NCBI GenBank assembly: GCA_024734495.1
Contig: JALMQS010000225.1
Location: 5,091,226-5,155,225, forward strand
Direction: 5' to 3'
DNA length: 64,000 bases
DNA from: Forficula auricularia
Lineage: Eukaryota > Arthropoda > Insecta > Dermaptera > Forficulidae
Below are positions 33,145 through 43,448 of this stretch, in pieces. How positions within the stretch are numbered: position 1 is the first letter of the stretch; each line of letters starts with the position of its first letter. The notes under the pieces were generated by a model. It was not told where the DNA came from, made no database searches, and was given only the letters and a program-made list of their open reading frames with translations. The position numbers were made by a program, and so were the translations under genes.

Positions 33145-33357
33145 CCAAAAAAATTATTAAATCCGAAAATAGAAATTCCCGAAAGCTTTATTTTAAAAAT
33201 AGCCGCTAAAATAAAAACTTCATGAACGCCACCTAAAGCCAAAATAATAAAACAAGTACAAATTTTAATTCTTAACTTGCCCACACTGAACAATTTCTTA
33301 ACCTAACCACATGAAAGATTTTAACCTTTCATTCATAAATTAATTCCTGTGAATCCA

Positions 33358-33411
33358 TTGTAATAGACTGATGAAGAGGGCAAAGCCCCCGAAACTACGG
33401 TCTCGTTATAA
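33358..33411 (+). ncRNA. Hammerhead-ribozyme-like motif
   Basis: Right-arm partner of 32147-32200: CTGATGAA, stem II GAGGGC/GCCCCC (one mismatch), GAAAC-TACG-GTC with stem III AC/GT, outer stem TTGTAAT/GTTATAA. Confidence 0.75.
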
Positions 33412-33779
33412 ATAAATAAAATTTATAATTCCAGCAGAAGACACACTCTTTTATTGTCTCCTTCAATAAATAAAAATTCTGCTACTCTCGGCAAAAACTT
33501 TCAATTTAACAAAGTATTAATTTAAATAGATATTTATATAAAAAAAAGACCTTATAATAAAGGAAAAATTAAATATCTATTGAGAAGTCTTTTAGATTAA
33601 TAATTTGTTGATCACTTTCCATTAAAAAATCTTTTAAAATTTCTTTTGTATTTTTTTAATAAATTTTAATAAAAAACTTCAAGATATTTTAAATAGAGCT
33701 CTAAGTTAGTTTTTAAAGTGAACTGGTTAACGCGATATCATCGCTTTCCTATTCTATTAAGACTAGCAAATCCTTTTTT

Positions 33780-34275
33780 AACCGACTTCAAAAAAGAAGG
33801 AGGTTCTCAATTCGACTGAATTGTTTTTTTGTGTCTATGTTACCTGATATCTTGGCCAATTGTTAACCGATTTTGATGATTTTTTTGCATTGGGCTCAGT
33901 CTAGGTTCCGATTGGTCCCGTTTTTTCATTGGTATAGGACTTTTTTTGTTATGTTTGTTTAGTCATAACTTCTTTGTTTATGAACCGATTTCGATGGTTA
34001 TTTTTTTATTGGAAAGGGGGTACGTTAGGGGTGGTCCCATATTAATTTGGTCAAGTTCTAATGATATGATCAATGACGAATTAACGTAAATATCCAATTC
34101 TAATGAGCAAATAATCGAAATTATAATTTATAAAATCTTTTATAAAAAAATCAATCTTAAAAAGTTCATTTAAAACCCGCAAACGTTTCTAGAGAATTTC
34201 TATTTTTATGAATTTAATTTTATTATCATTTTCTGATTCATTCGCCCGACCCTTTCTCTTACGAGATGCATGCAA
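33780..34275 (+). mobile_element. Interspersed repeat starting AACCGACTTCAAAAAA
   Basis: aaccgacttcaaaaaagaag ... gttctcaattcgactgaatt ... ttgttaaccgattttgat ... cattggtataggactt ... cttacgagatgcatgcaa. The same ~500 bp occurs at 54761-55260; a partial inverted copy lies at 44944-45146. Repeats with this start are widespread in insects. No ORF, class not assigned. Confidence 0.75.
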
Positions 34276-34317
34276 AATATTATTATATTAAGAATTTTGC
34301 TGAGAATATTTTGGTTC

Positions 34318-34398
34318 ATTACTTTGCTTGAAACGTGTGCAACCAAAATTTGGCGTGATTTGGAGCAATGAACAGACAAAACCTTAATTTTATATATA
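34318..34398 (+). repeat. 3' end of the C-rich element family
   Basis: tttgcttgaaacgtgtgcaa ... ccaaaatttggcgtgatttg ... aaaaccttaattttatata matches 44235-44320. The foldback at 34399 interrupts it at a TA. Confidence 0.7.
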
Positions 34399-35633
34399 CC
34401 GGGTGAGTTTTTTATCTTGAGACAGTCTTACTAGTATAACTCAAAAACAGTGCTTTATATGGAAAAAAATTTCAAATAAAAGTTTATTTATATCAAGGGG
34501 GAAGCTAAACTACGCTATTGTTTATCCACCTAGAACAAGCTTTCAAGGGTATTTCGAGATCATCTGCTGTTTTTTAAATAGAAACCTTTATGTTTTTGTT
34601 CATATTCTGAATCTACAAAAAAAAACTGAATAACTTTTATTAGAATTATTTTTTTATACGACATCAAATAATAAAAACTATTAAATCAATTATATCTCAA
34701 AAAAATTCTAATAATTATTTTTAACAATTATTTAACTTAATTATCAAATAAAAATTATCAAATATTTAATTATTAAATAAATAATATAATAATAATTTTA
34801 CTACACTGTTCTGAGACATTCTAAAGTGTTATCGCAAGTCTTCTGGATGAATTTCAGTTCAAATTTCGTTATTTTGGCCTGTTCTAGTTTCTTCATAGCC
34901 TTTATATTTCTTGTTTTTTTAAACAGATTTATAACACGATGAAATGAAGCTTTGGAGGGTGTATTCCTATCAGGAAAACGCTCGGCATCTATTTCAATGG
35001 AAGCCACATAACACTTCTTCCACATTCACCATAAATTAAGACCATGTTAATTCTGTCTTCAACAAAAAAATTGCTCCATTTTTATTATGATAATACAATA
35101 TAACTATCTACTGGATTGACACGAGAAATAAACTTTTTTAAACTTAAGAATTTTAAATAGATCTATTAAGTAGAAAATAATCTCTTAAATCTGAGTATAA
35201 CAAAGTTTTCATATCATTATAAAGACTTATTTTCATTGTTGTGACTTTTCAATTTAATAAATATTTATTTAATAAATAATTATTTAATCATTATTATTTG
35301 ATAATCAAGTTGAATGATTGTTAAAAATAATTATTAAGATTTTTTTTTTTTGAGATCTAATTGATTTAAAATTTTTTTTTATTTGATGACGTATAAAAAT
35401 AGTGCTAATAAAAGTTGTTCAGTTTTTTTTGTAGATTCAGAATATGTACAGAAACATATTTAAAAAACAGAAGTTGATCTCGAAATACCCTTGAAAGCTT
35501 GTTCTAGGTCGACAAACAATAGCGTACTTTAGTTTCCCCCCTGATATAAATAAACTTTTATTTGAAACTTTTTTTCATATAATGAACTGTTTTTGAGTTA
35601 TAAGACTGTCTCAAGATAAAAAAACTCACCCGG
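34399..35633. mobile_element. 1.2-kb foldback DNA transposon
   Basis: Ends are TA-CCGGGTGAGTTTTTTATC and gataaaaaaactcacccgg-TA. Arms of ~390 bp are inverted copies (agaacaagctttcaagggta / tacccttgaaagcttgttct). The centre holds a transposase N-terminal remnant on the minus strand. It inserted into the A/T-rich end of another repeat whose uninterrupted version (attttatatatatagattt) is near 44.31 kb. Confidence 0.85.
34801..35025 (-). pseudogene. Transposase N-terminal (DUF4817-like) remnant
   Basis: The 74-residue minus-strand frame includes ERFPDRNTPSKASFHRVINL and FKKTRNI. R-F-P-D-R-x-x-P-S-x-x-x-F-x-R ... L-x-x-T-G/R-x-I is the pattern of the DUF4817 helix-turn-helix domain at the start of many insect IS630/Tc1-mariner transposases. 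The residues after it are not recognisable and the frame ends at an early stop (34801). The catalytic DDE region is absent. Located in the loop of the foldback, it indicates the source transposon. The 12-kb foldback carries the C-terminal tail of a transposase of the same broad kind, but the two have different ends. Confidence 0.6.
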
Positions 35634-35659
35634 TATAGACACATTAATTAATTTTCAAA

Positions 35660-35709
35660 GAAATTTTTGTTATCCGGGGCCTAAGTATTTTTTGCGCCCA
35701 GGGCCTTAT
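35660..35709 (-). mobile_element. hAT-like terminus
   Basis: The minus strand reads GCAGTGGCGGATTAAGACAA followed by tataaggccctgggcgca, a common terminal sequence of insect hAT-type elements. The other end is not identified. Confidence 0.4.
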
Positions 35710-35759
35710 ATTGTCTTAATCCGCCACTGCATACAGATGAAGCTAATATAAAGCGTTTA

Positions 35760-36240
35760 AAAAGAAACGAATTTTACGAATGATACTTACTTTGAGCTTT
35801 TGGCTTCTGAAAAAATTCCGATCTTTGGCATCCATTTTCCTTAAACATGATTTTCCTCTTGTGGATATTCATCTCTCTTCTTTTCTGCCCCTTTTTGTTT
35901 TATTTCTGCTCGTAAACAGACAGGCAGACGTCACGCAGTATCGTCTGCATTAAACAGGCCACGTGTATATTGCAGATGAAATGAAAGCTGAAACAAAAAT
36001 TGACACCCAACCTGCCACTCGTAAAGGATTGCTCAACGAAAGAACCCCACCTCAGAAATGCAGCCGAGTGGGTGGCAACCACCATACGAATATTTGGCCA
36101 GGTTTTACGCCCGGCAGTAAAACAATGCCTTCGTATAATTGAAAACTTCCACCAAGACACTATCCTTTTTGTATCTTTTTTCTCCTGTCTTGTTGTTTCT
36201 ATGAAGTTTCTGATGAATTATGAGCCACGCCGCATTTAGC
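35760..36240. other. Unique GC-richer non-coding segment
   Basis: Frames on both strands are open (35900-36160 minus, 36000-36239 plus) but neither resembles a protein family or has splice context. Probably single-copy host DNA. Confidence 0.3.
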
Positions 36241-36424
36241 ACATGAAAAATATACTTTTACAATATGCTTGTTTTAGAATGTTTACATTTTTTTTTCTTT
36301 ACGAAAATATATTGCTATATAACCGGAAAATTATGAAAATACAAATCGTTGGTTATAGCGATTAATTATCATTAATATATTGTAAAAAATAATAGATATA
36401 ACATAAAACAAGGGTGAAAAATTT

Positions 36425-37390
36425 ACCGTCAAGCTTTTTCAAAAAATTAAAGGCATTTTAAAAAGTATAAATTATATAGATTTGATTGAGTATAATTTAA
36501 ATGAAATATCTAAAAAAAATCACCTTTTTAAGGCTCTCTAAAAAGAGACATGGTACAAAGGGAGGACATTTATAAACTTGATTGAGAATTTAATGGAATA
36601 ACTCCAAAAAACTTAGTTTTTGAAGCTTCTCCAAAAAGCGACATTGATAGTAATGGGGGACCCTTATCATCTTGATTGAGAATTTATAGAAAAAATAAAA
36701 TATTAATTTTTAAAAAAATTAAACGCATTTTAAGTAGTTGAATTCATATAGATTTGAATGAGTATAATTTCAATGGAATAACTCGAAATAACTTAGTTTT
36801 TGAAGCTTTTCCAAAAAGCGACATTTATAGTAAAGCGGGACCCTTACCATCTTGATTGAGAATTTATAGAAAAAATAAAATATTAATTTTTAAAATATTA
36901 AACGCATTTTAAACAGTAAAATAAATATATATTTAAATAAGTATAATTTATATGGAATATTTCAGAAAAATCACTTTTTTAAGTCTCTCTAAAAAGCGAC
37001 ATTGGTACAAAGGGGGGACCCTTATCAACTTGATTAAGAATTCATAGAAAAAATAAAATATTAGTTTTCAAAAAATTAAAGGCATTTTAAACAGTAGAAA
37101 TTATATAGATTTGATTGAGTATAATTTAAATGAAATATCTCAAAAAATCACATTTTTAAGGCTCTCTAAAAAGCGACATGGTACAAAAGGGGAACATTTA
37201 TAAACTTGATTGAGAATTTAATGGAATAACTCGAAAAAACTTAGTTTTTGAAGCTTTTCCAAAAAGCGACATTGATAGTAATGGGGGACCCTTATCACCT
37301 TGATTAAGAATTTATAGAAAAAATAAAATATTAATTTTAAAAAAATTAAACTTATTTTAAATATTACAATTTATTTAGATTTGAATGAGT
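36425..37390. repeat. ~180-bp tandem repeats, array 2
   Basis: aaaaagcgacattgatagta or aaagcgacattggtacaaag recurs at about 36636, 36816, 36991, 37170 and 37266, with the same intervening blocks as array 1 at 26-27.7 kb. The 9-kb separation suggests one array split by later insertions, or dispersal of the unit. Confidence 0.85.
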
Positions 37391-37618
37391 ATAATTTTTA
37401 GTCAAGAATATAATACTAGGTGCAAGAATGATCTGAAGATAAATGCCAGTTGTTTGTCTGTGACATTAAAAAGTTCACTTAATAACGTCTTAAAAATTTA
37501 TAATAAAGTACGTTTGGAAATTAAGAGTTTTTCTTTTGAAGAAAAAACTAAATTGCTACTTGCTAACTCTAAATCTCTATTGATTGAACGAGTTGTAGTC
37601 ATAATTTATAATTTGTGA
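37385..37618 (+). CDS. Unassigned 77-codon reading frame
   Basis: It begins within the last ~180-bp unit and continues into sequence outside the array, encoding a lysine- and leucine-rich peptide (...KTKLLLANSKSLLIERV...). No domain recognised. The start codon lies in repeat DNA. Downstream DNA contains a duplicated segment (ataatttgtgagcaaag / ataatttgtaagcttaag) and ends ttcaaaataaataaatatt near 38030, reminiscent of a LINE 3' UTR. It may therefore be the end of a degenerate retroelement ORF. Confidence 0.2.
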   Translation: MSIIFSQEYNTRCKNDLKINASCLSVTLKSSLNNVLKIYNKVRLEIKSFSFEEKTKLLLANSKSLLIERVVVIIYNL

Positions 37619-37672
37619 GCAAAGTTATATTTTTGTATTTGTGTGTTGTTCTTTTGTTTTTTTTTTCTTTTT

Positions 37673-37675
37673 AAT

Positions 37676-37706
<31 letters not shown>
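37673..37706 (+). repeat. Poly-T run
   Basis: More than 30 T in a row. Could be a slippage tract or the complement of a retroposon tail. Confidence 0.85.
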
Positions 37707-37712
<6 letters not shown>

Positions 37713-38322
37713 TGTGATGGATGTAATTGATGCATGATCACAATTTTATATCTATGAATGTTTGTATCTATATATATTTTTATAATAATGTACCTTTGTA
37801 TGCCACAGTTCTATTTGTCGATGAAAAAAAAATCAAATGTTAATTTTTAACTTTTAATCTTTATACACTGGAAGAATTTTTTGAGTAATTTATAATTTGT
37901 AAGCTTAAGATATATTTGTATATTTAGGTGCTTTTGATCTTTGTTCTTTGATGTATTTCTAATGCATGAGAATCACAATTTTGTTTATTCTAAAAACTTT
38001 TTGTATACTGTATTTGTTTTGACTGTCTATTCAAAATAAATAAATATTATTATAAGCATCTTTTTTTTTTATTTATTTGAAACCTACCTAGAATTTTTAA
38101 TTTTTTAAATTTAAAACAAAAAAAATTTCATTTTCATTATACTTTATTAAAATATGTATCATCACAAACCTACACCATTTTTCCTTAACAAAATTTGATT
38201 AGATGTTGATTTCTAGTTTCATAATTGATTGAATCATAGTAGATCGAAATGTTTAATGAGCTCCTAAACAATTTTAACTAAGAAGAAATTTTTAGCTGAA
38301 ACATAAAGGATTGCAATATTTA

Positions 38323-39011
38323 CTTTACCCTACAGGGTATGGTCAATTATTCTAATCGTGCATGAAAAAAGTGTTTTTTTCCTTCTTTTTTTCGAAATAT
38401 CTCAAAAACGGCTCAAAATATTTTGATTAAAAAAATTGGCATTTTGGTCTACAAAAAAGCACTTATAAGTAAAGATCGAACTCTTTATATTTTTTGAGAT
38501 AATAATTGTTTTATCAAAATCTCTGTTTGTCTATCTAGGTGTCTGTTAGATAGTATGTGCGTTACTAAATTTTTGTGGACGAGCTAGCTCAAAAACTAGT
38601 GTGTTTTTTTCGCACTTAGTTTTGGTCAATTGAGATTAAGAGCTGATTAAATTTTGGTGCATATCGACCAAATTATGGGGGGGGGGGGGATGTGGAGTTG
38701 GGGGTTATAATTGAAAAACTAGGCCGTTTGAGTAAACTCAACCAAATTTTGTATACATAATCAGTGGACCCCCAGAAGTCTAAAAATGCAAAAACTAACC
38801 TCCCAAAAAGGGGGGGGGGGGGGGGGTGTCGGGTCAAAATCTTGGCCATTTCCCAAACTGAACCAAATTTTGTATACATAATCAGTGGGATCCCAGAAGT
38901 ATAAAAATGCAAAAACTAACCCCGCCCCCTACATGATTATAAATAATTTTAGGGTCCAGGTTGTAAGGTAAAGTCAAGTGGATGGCCACATCAGAACACG
39001 TCAGTTTATTT
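38323..39011 (+). mobile_element. ~700-bp non-autonomous element, copy 4
   Basis: Starts CTTTACCCTACAGG and ends gtaaggtaaagtcaag plus extension. Two poly-G runs (about 38679-38690 and 38810-38826) sit in the two ~110-bp modules. Confidence 0.7.
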
Positions 39012-39780
39012 AATAAGATAATCTCATTTGAATGCACGAAGTAAATTGAAAACGATTCTAAAAATTTCTATAAATTAATAGATTTCGCATATTTCGGAGA
39101 TTTCAATTTATGTTTCGCTTTTTTCAATTTTCCCATTAATCATTATTATTATTCATAATACTAGAGAAAAATCATCATATTATATTGATTTTAATTTCAA
39201 ATATTATTAATAACAGTTTTATTAATAGATTCCCTCCAGACTATAGATTGTCGATTAGAATCGTTAATCAATGATAAAGCCCTCCAAATAAGAATTAAAA
39301 TTCCAATAAATCATTAGATTAGTTGTTCATCAAGCGATCATTATCTCTCAAATATAAATTAACTTATTAGTGTCATAAACGATTGCATAAATCTGTTCCA
39401 GAAATTAATGCATGGATTTGCATTTTAATAATTTTATTCGAGAGATTATATTGAAAACACATTACTCTCTAGTTTACATATTGGCAGCCTTTGATACGCC
39501 ACGATACCCGATAGGGGGGGTTTATTAATAAATTTTAAATTGAAAAAGAGGGCTTGAATATGAGGTCAATCCATCTGGGCTTATCTCCACTGATAATTAA
39601 CATTTGCATGCATGATTAAGAACAAGAACACTAAACAAGATAGCCAGTATCCAGTGGATTAATTAAAGTGAAGATTTTGATCAGATTTTTAAAGTTTAGA
39701 CTAGCTTCCAGACATTTCTTCGTGTATTCACAGTTGTTTGTTAAAGTACTCGTAATAATTTGAAAATTGTTTAATTTAAT
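39012..39780. other. A/T-rich DNA without recognised features
   Basis: No repeat or gene assigned; it precedes the R2-type fragment. Confidence 0.4.
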
Positions 39781-39796
39781 ATTTCAGTCTTAAGGA

Positions 39797-40201
39797 ATGC
39801 GTGTCGAGTTGGAGTACTTGTACTCCAGCTCGGTGGGCAATAGAAAGCCAGACATCGTGGCAAAGGATGCGGCGGGGGTGGTGTGGATTTTGGACGTCCA
39901 GATCGTCTCCGCGCTTGCAGGACTGGGTGTTGCCCACCGAAACAAAATAGAAAAATATAGGGGCAACTCCAGTCTGGTGGATAATATTGCGGAGCGATTT
40001 GGCGTCGGGGCGGGCTCGGTCAGGGTCGAGGCCATCACACTCTCGTGGAAGGGAGTGTGGTGGCATAAAGCTGTGGAGTCCCTCATCGCCCTGGGTATAT
40101 CCCAAAAAACAATAAACGATTTGACATATAGGGCGATGAGGGGATCTCTCCTTAATTTTTACACTTCCGGCAGAAGAAAATGGAGAGCGGGTGGCGTATG
40201 A
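39797..40201 (+). pseudogene. R2-type non-LTR retrotransposon endonuclease domain (5'-truncated)
   Basis: An uninterrupted 134-codon frame. NRKPDIVAKDAAGVVWILDV holds the R/K-P-D-x(12-14)-D motif of the restriction-like endonuclease of the R2 superclade (R2, R4, NeSL types), with the next catalytic residues following in QIV...RNKIEKY. Further on, AITLSWKGVW matches the conserved segment in which the family has an S-x-x-L-N-W/S-W core. The end, LLNFYTSGRRKWRAGGV, is a basic tail. The reverse transcriptase and zinc fingers are missing; TAA stands immediately before the ATG, and the sequence turns A/T-rich upstream, so truncation is near 39795. Codon use is much more GC-rich than the surroundings, as expected for a recent insertion. 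In the canonical element this domain nicks a specific target, often 28S rDNA, which is not present here. Confidence 0.8.
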
Positions 40202-40405
40202 TTATTTTTTGTGAATAAAAAAAAAAGAAATGTGAAATGTGAGCCAGGATTAATCCTGGCTCTCTCAGCCACCCGCTCTGAATCTGAATTAATTTGTTCT
40301 GAAGCCGAAAGTGTGAAAGATTTGTAAATAAATTTGTGTAATGGTCTTTTGTCTTGTAAGAGGCGGCCCGCACCTCGGAGGCCCAATAAATAAAATAAAA
40401 TAGTT
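40202..40405 (+). mobile_element. 3' UTR of the R2-type element
   Basis: A hairpin (gagccaggat/atcctggctc at 40241-40265) and gcggcccgcacctcggaggc lie before an aataaataaaataaaat tail at ~40385-40402. This tail marks the 3' end of the insertion. Confidence 0.6.
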
Positions 40406-41139
40406 GTTACGACAACACTTTAGATTTTTGGTTGCAACCCTTCTTGACCAGAGAAAGGTTGACGATTTGTAGATTTATCTCGAAGAATCTTCCCCTCAGA
40501 ATGGTCTTGGTAACGTAGCCCAGCGATTCAACCTGTTTCAGTCTTGATGCTGATTTGATGGTAATTGAAGTAGGAGAGATGTATTTAAAGAAAGAGTATT
40601 ATTTAATATTTTTTTTTTTTATTAGTTATTTTATAAATTTACATTTCTCCATGCTGATGGCTGGAGAGCTAAAAACTCGTCTCTCAACTCCAATTGACAA
40701 CTGACCACCACAACTGGGTTTCAACTTAGAACTTACTGTCCCACCCTCTGACTGACTCAAGCCTGCTTGCACGGTGGAAATTTTCAAATTACTTTTCATT
40801 GGTCAAATTCGTAATTAGCTGGGCGTATCTTAAAATTATTGAGCCCTCCCATTTCTAGAAATTTAGCCTTTGAAAATTTCCCACGCAAAAATGAAAAACC
40901 CTAATGACTTTTACAATCGACATGTGTTAAGAGTCATTTGACATTTATTAACCCAAACATATATAATAAAAACTCATTTCACATTTATGTTCAGAAATGC
41001 AATTGTAAAGGCCCTTTCCTATTGTCAAATAGTCACATTCGAAAAATAAAAAGGGAAACCGCCTAAAAATATTACCTTAAGAATAATTATATTTATATTC
41101 AAGGAAAAAATTATCGACGGGCACAACATAGTTGTTCCA
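40406..41139. other. Non-coding sequence without assignment
   Basis: Includes a GC-richer patch (40.66-40.77 kb) but no ORF or repeat match. Confidence 0.35.
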
Positions 41140-41520
41140 CCAAACGTTTTTTCTTAGGATTTTTTTCGAAATTTAGACAGATTATTATTTAAATACTTCT
41201 GCATCGATTGGTGGCGAAACGAAATTTATGAACCTTACAGTTCCGGAGATATTAAATTTCAAAAATCGAGTTTTTCAGGCTCTTTAACATTGCACTATAC
41301 GGGATATCGGAAAATTTGCATACATATTTAATTATAATTAAGAAACCCTTCTTCCCATTTTTATAAAAAACTAAACCAACTTTAAACAATAACCAATACA
41401 TATTTGAAGACAATTTCGATTCATAGTTACAACACAGTTTCTGAGATAATAAGAAATAAATAATGAAAAATTTACACTAAAAACAATTTGGCAACAGCGC
41501 ATTTATTTAAGGGGGCAATA
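41140..41520 (+). repeat. Repeat family copy (see 20.8 and 50.0 kb)
   Basis: attatttaaatacttctgca, tttaacattgcactatacgg, acagtttctgagataataag and ttggcaacagcgcatttatt match the other two copies. It gives the uninterrupted version of the site filled by the hairpin at 20871-21116. Confidence 0.75.
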
Positions 41521-41534
41521 AATAAGTGGGGGTC

Positions 41535-42008
41535 AATTTGGGGGCGATAAGTATTCAAAGGGGGAAAAGTAAAATAGTACTGTACAGTAGAAGTTGCCGT
41601 GATTGATAAAAAAGCAGTTTTCAAACTTCATTTTTTTTTTTCAAATTTTAACTGTCAACTTTCTTAAATTTTCCAGATTCCAATTTAAAAATGAAAACAT
41701 GAACTCCAGTTTTTTAAATTTACATCAATGATCTTATTTATTATTTAATTTCTTAGTTCTTAAAAAAAAATCTGTAAAAAATGTACATTTTTATTTTTTT
41801 TCTATTTTATTTAAGACTGACCGGATAAAACTGCTTTGGTTGTTTTTATATATGGCAATAAAATTGTTTAAAAGAATAAAACTGTTTTATTATTTACACT
41901 TTACTTCAAATTAAAATTAGACATACAATAAAAATGAAAAGGGGGCATTAGGTGTTAGTCAACCTCAGGAAAGGGGAGATGGGCCAGAAAAGGTTGGGAA
42001 CCACTGTT
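41535..42008 (-). mobile_element. hAT-type element, terminal fragment
   Basis: The right end on the minus strand is CAGTGGTTCCCAACCTTTTC, a classic hAT terminal repeat, followed by tggcccatctcc. The left end (gggggcaataaataagtg near 41512) has no matching inverted repeat. No transposase frame. Right flank ttctagatcattcaata resembles 21890 (ttctagaacattcaatc), i.e. insertion into another repeat. Confidence 0.5.
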
Positions 42009-42329
42009 CTAGATCATTCAATAAGAAAGTTTGCAAGTAGAAAATTCATTTATAATGAAAATGGAGTCTAAAATAGACCAAAATGATTGTTATTTTTGGA
42101 AACGATCCATTCATAAAGAGGATATAGTAGTGTGAGAAGTACATTAACGTTAAAAAAAAAATAACCTAAAATTTTACTACCGTTCATATGTATAGAGTGG
42201 TTACGAGGCTAAAACTTTTTGTGTGGATTGACGCGAAAGAACTATCTTAAAAATTATATTTTGAAAGTCACTTACTTTTTTCATTATTTTTGAATTCACA
42301 AAGTACTATTTTATGCTAGGCGGCGGAGT

Positions 42330-42517
42330 TAGAGGTGGGGAAGGGCCTCACAAAGGATCTCATTAGGAATGATTTTGAAATAAAAGGGAGGAGGGGTTCT
42401 TTTAATAAATATCATTTATTCAATTTTTTTTCTATACATACTATTATACAGATAAATTATTATTCAAACATATACCTACATAATATACCATATAATTTGA
42501 TTATTTATACTAATACA
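42330..42517 (+). repeat. Repeat shared with 57.34-57.53 kb
   Basis: aaaggatctcattaggaatg ... cttttaataaatatcat ... attattcaaacatatacct ... atataatttgattattta occur in the same order in both copies; 23.75-23.87 kb is a distant relative. Confidence 0.7.
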
Positions 42518-42823
42518 CGAGGGGTGATTCGCGATTGGAAGTAGGTGTACACCTCTATGGAAGTATTTTGGAAGTACTTGGAACTATTTGGAAGTACTTG
42601 GAAATATTTGGAAGTACATGGAAATATTTTAAAGTGCTTGGGAATATTTGGAAGTACTTGGAAATATTTGGAAGTACTTGGAAATATTTGAAAGTACTTG
42701 GAAATATTTGGAAGCACTTGGAAATATTTTGGAGTACTTGGAAATATTTTGGAGTACTTGGAAATATTTGGAAGTACAAGTGAAAGTAGGTGTACAGCAT
42801 ATTAGGTCGCTGTTCACCCCTCG
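42518..42823. mobile_element. MITE with internal 20-bp minisatellite
   Basis: CGAGGGGTGATTCGCGATTG on the left and cgctgttcacccctcg on the right are inverted repeats matching the copy at 58918-59060. Inside, aagtaggtgtacac recurs next to both ends. The core (about 42560-42776) is a tandem array of ~11 units of ggaagtacttggaaatattt, 20 bp each. Open frames across the array on both strands are artefacts of the repeat. Confidence 0.8.
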
Positions 42824-43448
42824 ATTTTATATATGAGTGAAAGTAAGAGAATGAATAATTTTTGTGAAATAAATCAAAGTTTATTACTTAGTATAATCTT
42901 GCTTGGTGACTCAATTTATCCTAAATCTAAAAGGATCACTGTTAAGATGAAACACAAATGATAATATATTATTCTATTGTGCCAGTTTTCTATTTGAGAG
43001 CAACATCAATTAAGAGCGCGTTCTCATGTTTACATTTCACATGAGATTTCCCAAAGACAATATCTCGGCAGGTTGCCTTTGAACTGCACCTTGGCATTTA
43101 TCTTGGCTGTTTCCATTTGTCTTAATTAACAGGATCATTGGTGTTCAACATGGACAGCTTCAACTTGTAACTGAGTTTTGCCAATTTCCAATTTGACATA
43201 TGCCAGTCTCGAAATAAAAGAAAAAAAGGATGTTGGCTTGGCATCCATTCAAATATTCAAATGGGGCTATTTAGAAAACTTAAATGGCCCTGTGACTGAA
43301 TAATTGGATGGACGTTTTTTTTTATGATAACGTTGCGAATAGGTAAATGTCTATAATTTATTAAAAAAAGAGCTGATGATGAGATTTTTGAAATAATCAA
43401 AGGTTTGGTCAGCGTCGAGGGTATTTGTGGATTTAAAATTATTATAAA
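42824..43448. other. Unique non-coding sequence
   Basis: Moderately balanced composition (caggttgcctttgaactgca near 43070); no ORF or splice pair could be supported. Confidence 0.3.

Larger units (their letters stand above)
32041..33511 (+). mobile_element. 5'-truncated Penelope-like element with inverted terminal repeats
   Basis: taaattgaaagtttttg on the left mirrors ttgccgagagtagc ... ctttcaattta on the right. Arms are about 32041-32530 and 33135-33511. The left arm is an inverted copy of the element's 3' end, including antisense of the last ~30 endonuclease codons and the 3' UTR. Between the arms are the linker and GIY-YIG nuclease. The reverse transcriptase is missing. Each arm has a hammerhead-like motif. 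No clear TSD. Confidence 0.85.

Noticed and set aside
39776..40105. Minus-strand frames opposite the R2-type endonuclease
   Set aside because: Shadows of the GC-rich plus-strand frame, which carries the recognisable motif.
42505..42836. Several repeat-rich frames on both strands (SKYFQVLPN and WKYLEVLG types)
   Set aside because: Translations of the 20-bp array inside a MITE, open on both strands; no independent coding evidence.
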